A stretch of DNA of 64,000 bases, from the NCBI RefSeq assembly GCF_002798305.1, contig NZ_PCGR01000002.1:172034-236033 (forward strand), read 5' to 3'. Shown here in pieces: positions 32,797 through 42,414 of the stretch. The notes under the pieces were generated by a model, which had not been told where the DNA came from, ran no database searches, and saw only the letters and a list, made by a program, of their open reading frames with translations. The DNA is from Chryseomicrobium excrementi (GTDB taxonomy: Bacteria > Bacillota > Bacilli > Bacillales_A > Planococcaceae). Positions within the stretch are counted from its first letter, which is position 1, and each line of letters starts with the position of its first letter. The translations under genes and the position numbers were made by a program.

Positions 32797-33609
32797 GTGT
32801 CGTTAACTCCCGAGCAGCGCATTGAGCTGCATGAATTCAACAACTTAACAAAATCACTAAGTTTTAATATGTACGATATCTGTTATACGGGCACAAAGGA
32901 AGAACGTGAACGCTACATTCAGTATATCGATGAACAATACAATGCAGACCGCCTAACAGCTATTTTGACTAAGGTAACGGAAATTATCGGTGCTCATGTC
33001 TTAAATGTAGCGAAACAAGATTACATTCCACAAGGTGCCAGTGTGACCATGCTTGTATCTGAAGGTCCTGTAGAATCCGCTCCGAAAGAGCAGTTCGAAG
33101 AATCACCAGGTCCAATACCGGAAACTGTTGTCATGCACTTGGACAAATCCCACGTGACAGTTCATACGTATCCGGAATACCATCCGAACGAAGGAATTAG
33201 TACGTTCCGCGCAGACATCGATGTGTCAACATGTGGAGAAATCTCTCCATTAAAAGCGCTGAACTATTTGATTCATTCATTCGATACAGATATCATGACG
33301 ATTGATTATCGTGTTCGCGGGTTCACTCGCGACAAGACGGGACACAAACTGTTCATCGATCACGATATCAACTCGATTCAGAACTATATTCCAGATGACG
33401 TGCAAGAACAATTCAACATGATCGACGTCAACATCTTCCAAGAAAACATCTTCCATACAAAAGCGAAGCTAAAAGATTTCGACTTGAACAATTACTTGTT
33501 CGGGACGAAGAAAGAAGATCTGACTGTTGAAGAGCAGCAAAAGATCGAAGCGCAACTGAAGATGGAGATGGATGAAATCTTCTACGGAAAAAACATTGTT
33601 AAGAAGTAA
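32797..33609 (+). CDS. speD: S-adenosylmethionine decarboxylase proenzyme, long (E. coli-like) type
   Basis: The 270-residue proenzyme makes decarboxylated SAM, the aminopropyl donor for spermidine. The self-cleavage site is [14 protein letters not shown]: Lys117-Ser118, with Ser118 becoming the pyruvoyl group. [22 protein letters not shown] carries the conserved processing and catalytic Cys/Glu region. It is of the long bacterial type, about twice the length of the short Bacillus SpeH. The start is GTG at 32797, close behind ATGAGG. No spermidine synthase gene is adjacent. Confidence 0.92.
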   Translation: MSLTPEQRIELHEFNNLTKSLSFNMYDICYTGTKEERERYIQYIDEQYNADRLTAILTKVTEIIGAHVLNVAKQDYIPQGASVTMLVSEGPVESAPKEQFEESPGPIPETVVMHLDKSHVTVHTYPEYHPNEGISTFRADIDVSTCGEISPLKALNYLIHSFDTDIMTIDYRVRGFTRDKTGHKLFIDHDINSIQNYIPDDVQEQFNMIDVNIFQENIFHTKAKLKDFDLNNYLFGTKKEDLTVEEQQKIEAQLKMEMDEIFYGKNIVKK

Positions 33610-33615
33610 TTAGAT

Positions 33616-33646
33616 GGCCGGCACTCTTTGGAGTGCCGGTTTTTTC
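33616..33646 (+). terminator. Terminator of speD
   Basis: CCGGCACTC and GAGTGCCGG around TTTG, followed by TTTTTT. Confidence 0.92.
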
Positions 33647-33772
33647 TGTCTTAGAGAGGTTTGGGGAGGAATCGTGCCAATACCAAAGTGATCCAAATTA
33701 GTGTTTCGTTATCTCTAGTTCAAGAAGTTTGGTAAGCTAAATATAGAAACCGACAAGAAGGGATGGAGAGAG

Positions 33773-34729
33773 ATGAACGTATTCGCAACACGAAAACTGC
33801 CTGAAGAAGTGGTAGAAAAACTTGAACAGTATGTCCGCTACAAAGAATGGCATTCCGCAGAACAACCAATGACGAAAGAACAACTCCTTGAAGCAGTGAA
33901 AGACGCAGAAGGGATCATCAGCGTGCTTTCTGATCCATTAGATGCTGAAGTGTTAGCAGCAGCACCGAACTTAAAAGTCATCAGCCAACTTGCGGTCGGC
34001 TTTAACAATATCGATGTAGAAGAAGCGACAAAACGAGGAATCCGCGTGACGAACACGCCGGATGTGCTGACGAACGCAACAGCCGATCTAACATTTGCAT
34101 TACTTCTTGCAGCTGCTCGGAAATTGAGCGCGGCAAGTCAAGAAGTCCGAGAAGGGAATTGGCAGTCTTGGTCCTTACTGCAGCTTGCTGGAAAGGAACT
34201 GAGTGGCGCGACGATTGGGATTCTAGGGTTTGGACGCATTGGACAAGCAGTAGCGCGTCGTGCGAAAGGGTTTGATATGGACGTGATCTACTGGAATCGT
34301 TCAAAGAAACCGGAAGCGGAGCAAACCATCGGGGCTACTTACCATGAACTGGAAGACGTTTTAAAGCAAGCAGACTTCTTAGTCATCATGCTTCCATTCG
34401 CACCAGAATTAAAGTATTTGATTGGAAAAGAAGAGCTGGCTTTAATGAAATCTGATGCGATTTTAGTGAACACTGCGCGAGGTGGTTTAGTAGACGAGCA
34501 GGCGTTATACGAAGCCTTGAAAAATGGGAGGTTAGGTGCTGCAGGTCTTGACGTGTTTGAACAAGAACCGGTTCCTACTGACCATCCTCTACTGACTTTG
34601 CCAAACGTAGAAGTAGCTCCGCACATCGGCAGTTCGACCATTGCAACTCGCATGGAGATGGCTGACCTGACCGTTCGCAACCTATTAGCCGTCCTACAAA
34701 ACAAAGAGCCTGAGACCCCTGTGAATTAA
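33773..34729 (+). CDS. D-isomer-specific 2-hydroxyacid dehydrogenase
   Basis: The 318-residue enzyme shows the family order: catalytic-domain N-terminus, SQLAVGFNNIDVEEATKRGIRVTNTPDVLT, NAD-binding GILGFGRIGQAVARR, ILVNTARGGLVDEQALYEAL (catalytic Arg), GLDVFEQEP (Glu) and APHIGSST (His). It resembles glyoxylate/hydroxypyruvate reductases, which would yield glycerate or glycolate; two glycerate kinase genes occur 26-29 kb away. SD AAGGGATGGAGAG precedes ATG 33773. The substrate is inferred. Confidence 0.9.
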   Translation: MNVFATRKLPEEVVEKLEQYVRYKEWHSAEQPMTKEQLLEAVKDAEGIISVLSDPLDAEVLAAAPNLKVISQLAVGFNNIDVEEATKRGIRVTNTPDVLTNATADLTFALLLAAARKLSAASQEVREGNWQSWSLLQLAGKELSGATIGILGFGRIGQAVARRAKGFDMDVIYWNRSKKPEAEQTIGATYHELEDVLKQADFLVIMLPFAPELKYLIGKEELALMKSDAILVNTARGGLVDEQALYEALKNGRLGAAGLDVFEQEPVPTDHPLLTLPNVEVAPHIGSSTIATRMEMADLTVRNLLAVLQNKEPETPVN

Positions 34730-34748
34730 GGGATTTCAGGCTTTTTTA
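34706..34748 (+). terminator. Terminator of the hydroxyacid dehydrogenase gene
   Basis: AGCCTGA and TCAGGCT form the outer stem, CCC/GGG an inner one, followed by TTTTTT. It overlaps the last codons. Confidence 0.8.
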
Positions 34749-34846
34749 ATTTTTCATAACCATTTAAGACAGGAACTAGACATTGCGATTTATTTCGAAT
34801 TCCGTTATAGTAGGCGGCAGAACTAACAGAAGAGAGGGCGTTTTCA

Positions 34847-36007
34847 ATGAAGGAACAGTTGCAGCGACATCTAGAAGAAATTCAACAAGAGTTATGGGCG
34901 ATGAGTGATCATCTTTATCACAATCCGGAACTCGGAGATCAAGAGTTTGAATCGATGGCTCTTCTAACGGAGTACTTGGCCCGCCACGATTTTCAAGTAG
35001 AGAAAGGAATTGTCGACCGAGCAACGGCTTTCCGAGCTACTTATGATAGCGGCTTGCCAGGACCAACAATTGCATTTTTAGCAGAGTATGATGCCTTGCC
35101 GGGAGTCGGACACGGATGCGGTCACAATATGATTGGGACGATGGGGATTGGAGCGGGCATCCTGTTATCAAAAGTGGTCGGAGATACAGGTGGGAAAGTT
35201 GTAGTTCTCGGAACGCCTGCTGAAGAAACGAACGGTGCAAAAGTGCCCATGGCCGAGCAAGGCATCTTCGAAGGAATCGATGCTGCTTTAATGTTACACC
35301 CAGCGGACGAGTCGTATGAAAGTGGAGACTCTCTTGCAATGGACGCCATCCAATTTGATTACACAGGACGCACTAGTCACGCAGCTGCTTCGCCTGAAAA
35401 GGGAATCAATGCTCTTGATGGGGTACTGCAACTGTTCAACGGAATCAATGCCCTTCGACAGCATGTGCGTTCTGACGTCCGCATTCACGGCATCATTACA
35501 GAAGGTGGAATGGCAGCAAACGTAGTGCCGGACTTTGCTTCTGCCCAGTTCTATGTCCGTGCAGCAGACCGCGCGTATTTGAACGAAGTCGTCGAAAAGG
35601 TTAAAGCGATTGCCCATGGAGCAGCGCAGATGACCGGAGCAACACTAAGTATGCATAATTATGAGTTGAGTTATGACGATATGCAGACCAATCAGACGCT
35701 TTCAAAACGATTCACAGCAAATTTGCTAGCAACTGGTGTAGAAAAAGTGCATCCTGCTAAAAAATCTTATGGCTCTCTCGATATGGGGAATGTCAGTCAA
35801 GTTTGTCCTTCTATCCACCCATACATTGGCCTAGATTCTCCTGGTCTTGTGTTCCACACAAAAGAACTTGCTGACCTCACAATCACAGATAATTCGCATC
35901 AAGTCTTAAGTCGTGGCGCTCTAGCAATGGCGCTAACAGGATTTGATTTGCTTGCGGACCCAGAACTGATGCAACAAGTGAAAGACGAATTCCAACAAAT
36001 GAAGTAA
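34847..36007 (+). CDS. M20 family metallopeptidase / amidohydrolase
   Basis: The 386-residue enzyme belongs to the M20D group: FLAEYDALPGVGHGCGHNMIG (metal ligands His and Asp region), VVVLGTPAEETNGAKVPM (catalytic Glu pair), ALMLHPADES and GRTSHAAASPEKGINALDGVLQLFNGI (lid dimerisation domain). It likely removes an acyl or aminobenzoyl group from amino-acid derivatives or cleaves dipeptides. ATG 34847 lies behind AGAGAGGGCG. A terminator follows at 36016, and the ABC importer operon comes next. Confidence 0.88.
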   Translation: MKEQLQRHLEEIQQELWAMSDHLYHNPELGDQEFESMALLTEYLARHDFQVEKGIVDRATAFRATYDSGLPGPTIAFLAEYDALPGVGHGCGHNMIGTMGIGAGILLSKVVGDTGGKVVVLGTPAEETNGAKVPMAEQGIFEGIDAALMLHPADESYESGDSLAMDAIQFDYTGRTSHAAASPEKGINALDGVLQLFNGINALRQHVRSDVRIHGIITEGGMAANVVPDFASAQFYVRAADRAYLNEVVEKVKAIAHGAAQMTGATLSMHNYELSYDDMQTNQTLSKRFTANLLATGVEKVHPAKKSYGSLDMGNVSQVCPSIHPYIGLDSPGLVFHTKELADLTITDNSHQVLSRGALAMALTGFDLLADPELMQQVKDEFQQMK

Positions 36008-36015
36008 TGAAATCT

Positions 36016-36046
36016 CCCCTAAAGTGCACTTGACTTTAGGGGTTTT
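36016..36046 (+). terminator. Terminator of the M20 gene
   Basis: CCCCTAAAG and CTTTAGGGG around nine bases, followed by TTTT. Confidence 0.88.
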
Positions 36047-36096
36047 AAAATGGTTAAATAGTCTGAATAATAAAACTTTAGTGTGACTGTATACAA

Positions 36097-36122
36097 ATGC
36101 ATAATACCGTGTTATTATTCAT
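36097..36122 (+). promoter_or_regulatory. Possible ArgR-type box upstream of artPQM
   Basis: ATGCATAAT and ATTATTCAT are near-complementary arms (8 of 9) separated by eight bases, A/T rich as in ARG boxes. A further TGAATAAT lies at 36063. The match is weak and by eye. Confidence 0.3.
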
Positions 36123-36168
36123 TTACTTAAAAACTTATACAGTCCACAGGATGAAGGAGAGAAACAAC

Positions 36169-36942
36169 ATGAAAAAAGGGTTATTAGCGTTAGTAGCACT
36201 ACTTGCATTGCTAGTATTAGCAGCATGTGGGTCAAGCGAAGAAGGCGGTTCGTCTTCAGAAGGCGGAGAAGATTCTAAGAAACTAGTGATGGGAACCTCA
36301 GCAGACTTCCCACCATTTGAATCTGTAGATTCATCTGGAGAGATCGTTGGATTTGATATCGACCTAGCAAAAGCGATTGGTGAGGAACTAGGTTATGAGA
36401 TTGAAGTGCGCGATATGAAATTCGACGGATTGATCGGTGCACTCCAATCTGACCGTATCGACTTCGTTATGTCAGGGATGTCAGCAACAGACGAGCGTAA
36501 AGAGAACGTGGACTTCTCAACGGAATACCACCGTTCAGGCGAAATGTTCTTGTCTCTAAAAGATGCAGGAATCTCTAGCATTGAAGATTTAGATGGTAAA
36601 ACACTAGGTGTTCAGCTTGGAACAATCCAAGAGCAAGGGGCACGCAAAATCCAAGAAGAATACGGCTTTGAAATCAAGCCGATCGATAGTTCTTCCATCA
36701 TGGTCCAAGAGCTTCTTTCAAATCGTGTAGATGCGATCTACATCGATAAAGCAGTTGGCCTTGGCTACCAAGCAGAGCAAGACTTAGCTGGATTCGATGA
36801 TCCAACTTCTGCTTCTCCAGGTATGGCAGCAGCGTTCCCGAAAGGCAGTGAGCTAGTTGAAGAAGTCAACAAAGCACTTGCTGCACTTGAAGAGAGCGGG
36901 AAAATCCAAGAATTAAAAGACAAGTGGTTGTCAGAAGAATAG
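36169..36942 (+). CDS. artP: Amino-acid ABC transporter substrate-binding lipoprotein (arginine-type)
   Basis: The 257-residue protein starts with a lipoprotein signal (KKGLLALVALLALLVLAACGSS; lipid-modified Cys in LAAC). The mature part is a family 3 solute-binding protein: MGTSADFPPFESVD, GFDIDLAKAIGEEL, MSATDERKENVDFS and GVQLGTIQEQGARK. These stretches are most like ArtP (YqiX) of B. subtilis, so arginine or a related basic amino acid is likely. The frame extends to 36097, but ATG 36169 has SD AAGGAGAG and starts the signal peptide. It is the first gene of a three-gene importer operon. Confidence 0.88.
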   Translation: MKKGLLALVALLALLVLAACGSSEEGGSSSEGGEDSKKLVMGTSADFPPFESVDSSGEIVGFDIDLAKAIGEELGYEIEVRDMKFDGLIGALQSDRIDFVMSGMSATDERKENVDFSTEYHRSGEMFLSLKDAGISSIEDLDGKTLGVQLGTIQEQGARKIQEEYGFEIKPIDSSSIMVQELLSNRVDAIYIDKAVGLGYQAEQDLAGFDDPTSASPGMAAAFPKGSELVEEVNKALAALEESGKIQELKDKWLSEE

Positions 36943-36958
36943 AAAGGAGTGGTAAGGC

Positions 36959-37618
36959 ATGAATTTGGACTTTAGCCAAATCGTGCCTTATATTCCTTTT
37001 ATGCTAAAAGGGATATGGGTCACGCTGCAACTCGTTTTCGTTGCACTTATTTTAGGATTTGTTTTAGGGACACTTATTGCTATCGTTAAAATCATGAATA
37101 ACAAGGTCCTGCGCTTTTTAGCAGATGCTTATACATCGGTTTTCCGCGGAACCCCGTTGATCCTTCAGTTGATGATCATCTACTTTGCCGTTCCGCAGCT
37201 CACAGGCTATGATATTCCGACATTCCTAGCAGGGGTTCTCGCATTCGGACTGAACTCAGCAGCGTATATCTCGGAAATCATTCGAGCAGGAATTCAAGCA
37301 GTAGACAAAGGGCAGATGGAAGCAGCGATGGCTCTGGGTATCCCTTATAAGCCGGCGATGAAAGATTTGATCTTGCCGCAAGCGATGAAAAATATTTTAC
37401 CAGCACTTATGAATGAATTTATTACTCTAACAAAAGAGTCGGCCATCGTCTCGACCATCAGCTATATGGACTTGATGCGTCGAGCACAAGTAGTAGGCTC
37501 AGATATCTACCGAAACTTTGAGCCGCTACTATTCGTGGGTCTGATTTATTACCTACTCGTTATGGGACTGACTGTAATTGGTAGAAAGATAGAAAAGAGG
37601 TTGAGACAAGGTGATTAA
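36959..37618 (+). CDS. artQ: Amino-acid ABC transporter permease
   Basis: The 219-residue permease has five or six membrane helices and the HisMQ-type EAA loop: [48 protein letters not shown]. It forms the membrane channel of the importer, with the lipoprotein gene 16 bases upstream. It overlaps the ATPase gene by eight bases, so expression is coupled. SD AAGGAGTGG precedes ATG 36959. Confidence 0.92.
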   Translation: MNLDFSQIVPYIPFMLKGIWVTLQLVFVALILGFVLGTLIAIVKIMNNKVLRFLADAYTSVFRGTPLILQLMIIYFAVPQLTGYDIPTFLAGVLAFGLNSAAYISEIIRAGIQAVDKGQMEAAMALGIPYKPAMKDLILPQAMKNILPALMNEFITLTKESAIVSTISYMDLMRRAQVVGSDIYRNFEPLLFVGLIYYLLVMGLTVIGRKIEKRLRQGD

Positions 37619-38330
37619 TATTCAATCCGTTTCCAAGACGTTTGGAACCAACCAAGTATTGACGAATATTTCTACGACCATCCAGCCAGGAGAAGTAGTG
37701 GCAGTCATCGGACCTTCAGGATCTGGGAAGTCGACACTACTGCGCTGCATCAATCTGCTCGAGACACCAACGGAAGGAGACATCACCTACAAAGGGGAGT
37801 CTCTTGCGAAGACCAAGAACTTGTCAGCTGTTCGTGCGAAGATCGGAATGGTGTTCCAGCACTTTCATCTGTTCCCTCATATGACGGTTCTCGAGAACTT
37901 GACCTATGCACCGATTCAAGTGAAGAAGATGTCAAAAGCGGCAGCTGAAGAAAAAGGCCGCGCACTTCTGGCGCAGGTCGGCCTGAGTGAAAAAGAAAAA
38001 GAATACCCGTCAAAATTATCGGGAGGTCAAAAGCAACGTGTGGCGATTGCGCGTGCACTTGCTATGGAGCCTGAAGTGATGCTATTTGATGAACCGACGT
38101 CTGCATTAGACCCGGAGATGGTTAAAGAAGTGCTGATGGTTATGAAAGACTTGGCACACACAGGAATGACGATGGTCATCGTGACCCATGAGATGGGCTT
38201 TGCTCGTGAAGTGGCAGACCGTATCATTTTCCTCGACCATGGCCAGCTTGTGGAAGAAGGCGCACCAAGTGAGTTCTTCTCTGCACCGAAATCTTCGCGT
38301 GCTCGTGACTTCTTAGAAAAAGTTCTGTAA
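37611..38330 (+). CDS. artM: Amino-acid ABC transporter ATP-binding protein
   Basis: The 239-residue ATPase has Walker [10 protein letters not shown] (about 35-43), a Q-loop in [13 protein letters not shown], signature [15 protein letters not shown], Walker [14 protein letters not shown] and the H-loop VTHEM. It powers import by the two upstream products. The start overlaps the permease gene, and a long terminator follows. Sequence alone cannot separate arginine from other polar amino acid specificities; the call rests on the binding protein. Confidence 0.92.
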   Translation: MINIQSVSKTFGTNQVLTNISTTIQPGEVVAVIGPSGSGKSTLLRCINLLETPTEGDITYKGESLAKTKNLSAVRAKIGMVFQHFHLFPHMTVLENLTYAPIQVKKMSKAAAEEKGRALLAQVGLSEKEKEYPSKLSGGQKQRVAIARALAMEPEVMLFDEPTSALDPEMVKEVLMVMKDLAHTGMTMVIVTHEMGFAREVADRIIFLDHGQLVEEGAPSEFFSAPKSSRARDFLEKVL

Positions 38331-38338
38331 TAAATTTT

Positions 38339-38397
38339 TGACCCCAGGGATTGTCTCAGAGACTAAGTGAACTTAGTGTGGAGACAGCCCCAGGGGT
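38339..38397 (+). terminator. Terminator of artPQM
   Basis: TGACCCC/GGGGTCA, GGG/CCC and TGTCTC/GAGACA stack into a long interrupted stem capped by CTAAG-TGAA-CTTAG, followed by TTTTT. Confidence 0.88.
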
Positions 38398-38437
38398 CAT
38401 TTTTGCTATACTCGAAACTAAAGGAGGCGGTTTGCAG

Positions 38438-38962
38438 ATGAGAAAATTCAAATTGTATATTGCTCAGACGTTAGATGGCTACATTGCCACGAAGGACGAG
38501 TCACTTGATTGGTTGTTTGCAGTCGAGGGTGAAGGGGATAATGGCTACAGTGAGTTCATGGAGCAGATCGACACGGTCGTCATGGGAAAGAAAACGTATG
38601 ACTGGGTGATGGCTTATGAGAAAGGAAATTATCCATATGGAGATCTTCAAAGTTATATATTCAGTTCTGCTGGATTTCCAACTCCAGACGGGGTGACCGC
38701 AGTATCTGGATCCGTCACAGACTGGGCGAAGAGTGAGCAACAGAAGGAAGGCCGAGATATTTGGGTTATTGGAGGAGGGCAACTGATTCGCCAGTTCCTT
38801 GAAGCGGATCTTGTGGATGAATTGGTCATTACTACCGCCCCGGTTCTACTTGGGGATGGGATTCCGTTATTCCCACAGGGAGAGTATCGAGTTGACTTGG
38901 AGTTGGTCGGGATGAAACAGTATGGTCAGTTTGCGGAGACGAGCTATCGTGTCAAACGTTAG
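38438..38962 (+). CDS. RibD C-terminal / dihydrofolate-reductase-like protein
   Basis: The 174-residue protein is of the YyaP/YwjB type: RKFKLYIAQTLDGYIATKDESLDWL, VVMGKKTYDWVM, DIWVIGGGQLIRQFLEADLVDELVITTAPVLLGDGIPLF. The fold is that of DHFR and of the RibD reductase domain, so an NADPH-dependent reduction of a pterin- or flavin-like substrate is plausible, but the substrate is unknown. ATG 38438 has SD AAAGGAGG; an 87-base upstream extension is rejected because it runs through the preceding terminator. Confidence 0.85.
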   Translation: MRKFKLYIAQTLDGYIATKDESLDWLFAVEGEGDNGYSEFMEQIDTVVMGKKTYDWVMAYEKGNYPYGDLQSYIFSSAGFPTPDGVTAVSGSVTDWAKSEQQKEGRDIWVIGGGQLIRQFLEADLVDELVITTAPVLLGDGIPLFPQGEYRVDLELVGMKQYGQFAETSYRVKR

Positions 38963-38967
38963 ATAGA

Positions 38968-39004
38968 GAAAAGACCTGGATCACAGTTCGTGATTCAGGT
39001 CTAT
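38968..39004. terminator. Bidirectional terminator
   Basis: AAGACCTGGATCAC and GTGATTCAGGTCT pair with one mismatch around AGTTC. It lies between convergent genes. Confidence 0.85.
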
Positions 39005-39007
39005 TCA

Positions 39008-39943
39008 TTACAACTCTTCTATTTCTTCAAGGCGAGGCATCGCAGTCAGAGCGCCTTGCTTCGTCGCACACAAAGCGCCTAGTTTGTTTCCGAACGAAGC
39101 ACATTCTAATACTTCTGCATGTGTTTCTGGAAAGCCATTGTGGAACACATGGTACAACACTCCTGCGATGAACGCGTCACCAGCGCCTGTCGTATCGACA
39201 GGTACAACAGGCGTTACTGGCGCATGGATCTGTTGCCCATCCACTAAACAGACTGTTCCGTTCTCACCATCTGTTAAGAAAACAAGAGGGATATCAAATT
39301 GTTGAAGACGCTCAATTCCTACTTCGAATTCTTCTGTCTCCATTAAGAAATACATCTCTTCACGAGTCATTTTCACCATGTGGGAAAGGCCCATGAATTC
39401 TAATATGGTCTCTCGGCAACGCTGCTCGGTTTCCCAACGAAGAGGACGGACGTTGACGTCAAACGACAACAACACGCCTTTTTCTCGGGCTAGCTGAACT
39501 GCACGGCGCGTCGTTTCAAGTGCTGTAGGATGAAACATCGTCCCAGAACAAAAATGAAACGTAACGGCTTGTTCAAAAGCCTCTTCTTCTAGCTCTTCTG
39601 GACGCACTTGAATTTCAGGTGTTGGATCGATGTAGTTGGCAAATATGCGGTCCGATTCTTCGGTCAAATGAACATAGACGGAAGTGCATCGCTTGTTCGG
39701 CGAAAAGACCGCATGCTGCAGGTCTACACCTTCTTCGGCCATTTGGGCACGAACAAAGTCGGAGACCTCGTCATCACCTGTAATTGTAATAAATCGAGAA
39801 GGAAGGCCTAGACGACTGGCTCCTGCAGCTACATTGACAGTGGCTCCACCTAAGTACAGATCAAATTCTTTATTTTCATGGGTTCTGGCGATGTAATCTA
39901 CAAAGGCATCGCCATAGCTCAAAACATAACGGGAAGTTGACAA
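39008..39943 (-). CDS. PfkB-family carbohydrate kinase
   Basis: The 311-residue kinase has both PfkB signatures: LYLGGATVNVAAGASRLGLPSRFITITGDDEVSDF near the N-terminus and PVDTTGAGDAFIAGVLYHV near the C-terminus, with the catalytic Asp in GAGDAF. It phosphorylates a sugar or nucleoside, with fructose or 2-keto-3-deoxygluconate as typical substrates. No SD of normal strength was seen; GGAGCGTTAAAG upstream may serve. It lies 108 bases downstream of the NRDE gene on the same strand. The substrate cannot be told from context. Confidence 0.85.
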   Translation of the reverse strand: MSTSRYVLSYGDAFVDYIARTHENKEFDLYLGGATVNVAAGASRLGLPSRFITITGDDEVSDFVRAQMAEEGVDLQHAVFSPNKRCTSVYVHLTEESDRIFANYIDPTPEIQVRPEELEEEAFEQAVTFHFCSGTMFHPTALETTRRAVQLAREKGVLLSFDVNVRPLRWETEQRCRETILEFMGLSHMVKMTREEMYFLMETEEFEVGIERLQQFDIPLVFLTDGENGTVCLVDGQQIHAPVTPVVPVDTTGAGDAFIAGVLYHVFHNGFPETHAEVLECASFGNKLGALCATKQGALTAMPRLEEIEEL

Positions 39944-40051
39944 ACTTTAACGCTCCTTGACAAATCATTTTCCGTCTAGTATAGCAGAAAACTAGTGATT
40001 TTTCTGAGATTCCGTTTCTTCAGATTGTTTCGACTTTCAAAGCGAAATCAA

Positions 40052-40813
40052 TCAAAGCTGGAAAAGGAACACAGCTTGCCCGATTGGCTGACGTTCGTGA
40101 TAGGTCCGTTCGTGAAACTCCACAACACCACTGTGAGTCACGGTGATGACCGTGGTGCAGCGAGTTCCATAGTTCGGCATATCGATGAACATCGAAGACA
40201 GCTTGCGTTCAAGGTCTGGGCCAACGCCTGTATCCGGGAGTAAATGTGGAGCAGCTTGATCAGTTCGTTGCATCATATCGAATAATACGTCGTGAGATAC
40301 TTGTTCGGTTGATGCAACATAATCACTCAACAGCTCACGGGCTTGTTCGACTTTTGGCCAAGGAGTGTTCAAAAACTTGTTGCTAAGGGCATGGGTACCT
40401 TCTTGAATGGGATGACCGGAAGTAGTCATATTGCTGTAGTAATGAAGGTCTGAGAATGTTCCCGCTAGAAGATTGAATCCGTTATAGCATGTCTTTTGCT
40501 GTTCGAGTTTAGAAATGAACTCAACGGCAGAAGTTTCTGTCGTCAAAAATTCTTTGACGATTTCACCACGAGAAATCAGGTCTTGTTGCACGCTAAGTGG
40601 ATCTCGGTAATTCGTCAGTGCTGCTATTCGACCTGATTTTGTGACACCTAACCAGGTCCCACCGGCATGCAGGTCTTTTCCGGCGAGCAGATCGGGATGC
40701 TCCGGCCAAAAATGGGCGGGTTCGGTCGGACGGTCATAGAACTCGTCACGATTGGCAGCCATGATGAAGGCATATGTGGGATGCTGCTGAAGATGAAAGG
40801 CAATTAAACACAT
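40052..40813 (-). CDS. NRDE (TANGO2-like) family protein
   Basis: The 253-residue protein starts MCLIAFHLQQHP and has IMAANRDEFYDRPTEPAHFWPEHPDLLAGKDLHAGGTWLGVTKSGRIAALTNYRDP, the TANGO2/NRDE pattern. The Cys at position 2 could be an N-terminal nucleophile after Met removal. The biological role in bacteria is not settled; haem or CoA-related handling has been suggested for TANGO2 relatives. ATG 40813 follows AAAGGGGGAT and places Cys second as the family requires; the longer frame to 40870 is rejected. Confidence 0.85.
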   Translation of the reverse strand: MCLIAFHLQQHPTYAFIMAANRDEFYDRPTEPAHFWPEHPDLLAGKDLHAGGTWLGVTKSGRIAALTNYRDPLSVQQDLISRGEIVKEFLTTETSAVEFISKLEQQKTCYNGFNLLAGTFSDLHYYSNMTTSGHPIQEGTHALSNKFLNTPWPKVEQARELLSDYVASTEQVSHDVLFDMMQRTDQAAPHLLPDTGVGPDLERKLSSMFIDMPNYGTRCTTVITVTHSGVVEFHERTYHERQPIGQAVFLFQL

Positions 40814-40933
40814 CCGAAATCCCCCTTTGTGAACTCTAATTTTCCTTACTATACCACGAAGGGTTCCCACAGTAGCAAAATTTCGCCTGAAGCTCTAGAC
40901 TAATCCTATATGAAGCAAAAGGAAGGGATCACA

Positions 40934-41656
40934 ATGCAGGAAGCCGCAATTAGTTTTCAAGATGTTTCAATGAAACGAGGAGAACAACAAGTACTCAAAC
41001 AAATATCTGGACAGTTTCCGCAAGGGAAAATTACGACTCTTGTAGGACCTTCTGGTGCTGGGAAGTCGACATTGCTCAAATTGTGTAACGGTCTGTTAAG
41101 CCCTGATGAAGGAAGTATCACCATTCTCGGAAATCCGCTTGAGAACTGGGAACCGGTTGAACTTCGGACGCGTGTAAGCATGGCCTTACAAAGTGCGCCG
41201 ATGATCAGTGGGACGGTCGAAGAGAATCTGACATTGCCCTACGCGCTTCAAGGAGCCGAAGTAGATGTCGACAAGATGAGACGAATCATTAAAGAAGTGG
41301 GACTAGATGTGGATTATCTGCAACGGGACAGCAAGGATCTATCAGGCGGGCAACGCCAGAAAGTATCGATTGCCAGAACCCTGCTTATGGAACCGGACAT
41401 TCTCCTACTGGATGAAATCACATCAGCGCTAGATCGTGCTTCGCGTCAAGAAGTAGAAGAACTGATTCAGCACATCCATAAAACATTTGGAACGACCATC
41501 ATATGGATCACTCATAACTTAGAGCAAGCTGGGCGGATTGGCCATTACACATGGGTACTGATGGACGGGGAACTCGTCGAGCAAGGAGAGAGCTCACTTC
41601 TTGAAGACCCGCAAAATGATAGAGTGCGCCAGTTTGTTCGGGGGGATGAGGCATGA
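40934..41656 (+). CDS. fetA: ABC transporter ATP-binding protein, FetA-like
   Basis: The 240-residue ATPase has Walker A GPSGAGKST, signature LSGGQRQKVSIARTL, Walker B ILLLDEITSALD and H-loop WITHN. It overlaps by four bases (ATGA) with a UPF0014 permease gene, the pairing of E. coli FetAB, which exports iron and protects against peroxide. Iron export is by homology only. ATG 40934 follows GGAAGGG. It is the first gene of a three-gene coupled operon with rlmA. Confidence 0.85.
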   Translation: MQEAAISFQDVSMKRGEQQVLKQISGQFPQGKITTLVGPSGAGKSTLLKLCNGLLSPDEGSITILGNPLENWEPVELRTRVSMALQSAPMISGTVEENLTLPYALQGAEVDVDKMRRIIKEVGLDVDYLQRDSKDLSGGQRQKVSIARTLLMEPDILLLDEITSALDRASRQEVEELIQHIHKTFGTTIIWITHNLEQAGRIGHYTWVLMDGELVEQGESSLLEDPQNDRVRQFVRGDEA

Positions 41657-42414
41657 CGTATGGAACGTTAGCTTTAACGCTGATTTTTGTACTGATACCA
41701 CTCATTCTATCTAAGACACTGCGACTCGACTTAGAAAAAGACACGGTAATTGCTACTGTGCGTTCCATCGTGCAGCTCATCGCTGTTGGATACATTTTAA
41801 AATTTGTGTTTGATTCCGACAGCTACCTTTATATTTTCTTAATGGTGTTGTTGATGATTACAGCTGCCACACTTAATGTCAGAAAGAAAGGCAAAACGAT
41901 TCCTGGTATCACGTGGAAAGTAGCGGCAACACTTATCTTTGTTGAAGTTCTGACACAGGGCATTCTCATCGGATTTCAAATCACACCGCCTACAGCGCAA
42001 TATGTGATTCCGATCAGTGGGATGGTCATCGGGAACTCCATGGTGTTGGCGATTTTATTCCTGAACCGCTTTACTTCGGAAATCGAGAGCCATGAAGACC
42101 AAATCGAGCTGATTTTATCGCTCGGTGGAACACCGAAGCAGGCTATTCATACACGATTGATCCAAGCGATCAAGACGAGTATGATTCCAACAATCGAAAG
42201 CCAGAAAACGATGGGGCTCGTACAACTTCCCGGTATGATGAGCGGGCAGATCATTGCAGGGGCGGATCCCATACAAGCTGTGCAGTTTCAATTGTTGATC
42301 GTGTTTCTAATTTTGACCACGGCAGCTGTGACAAGTATCGCACTTGGATTCTTGTCTTATCCGACACTATTTAACAAGCAGTATCAATTGCTTCAGGAAG
42401 GACGCGACAAATGA
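41653..42414 (+). CDS. fetB: UPF0014 membrane permease, FetB-like
   Basis: The 253-residue protein has about seven membrane segments and the conserved UPF0014 core: SIVQLIAVGYILKFVF, YVIPISGMVIGNSMV and MIPTIESQKTMGLVQLPGMMSGQIIAGADPIQAVQFQLLIV. It is the membrane partner of the upstream ATPase. Its stop overlaps the ATG of the next gene, so methyltransferase expression is coupled to the transporter. Confidence 0.87.
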   Translation: MTYGTLALTLIFVLIPLILSKTLRLDLEKDTVIATVRSIVQLIAVGYILKFVFDSDSYLYIFLMVLLMITAATLNVRKKGKTIPGITWKVAATLIFVEVLTQGILIGFQITPPTAQYVIPISGMVIGNSMVLAILFLNRFTSEIESHEDQIELILSLGGTPKQAIHTRLIQAIKTSMIPTIESQKTMGLVQLPGMMSGQIIAGADPIQAVQFQLLIVFLILTTAAVTSIALGFLSYPTLFNKQYQLLQEGRDK

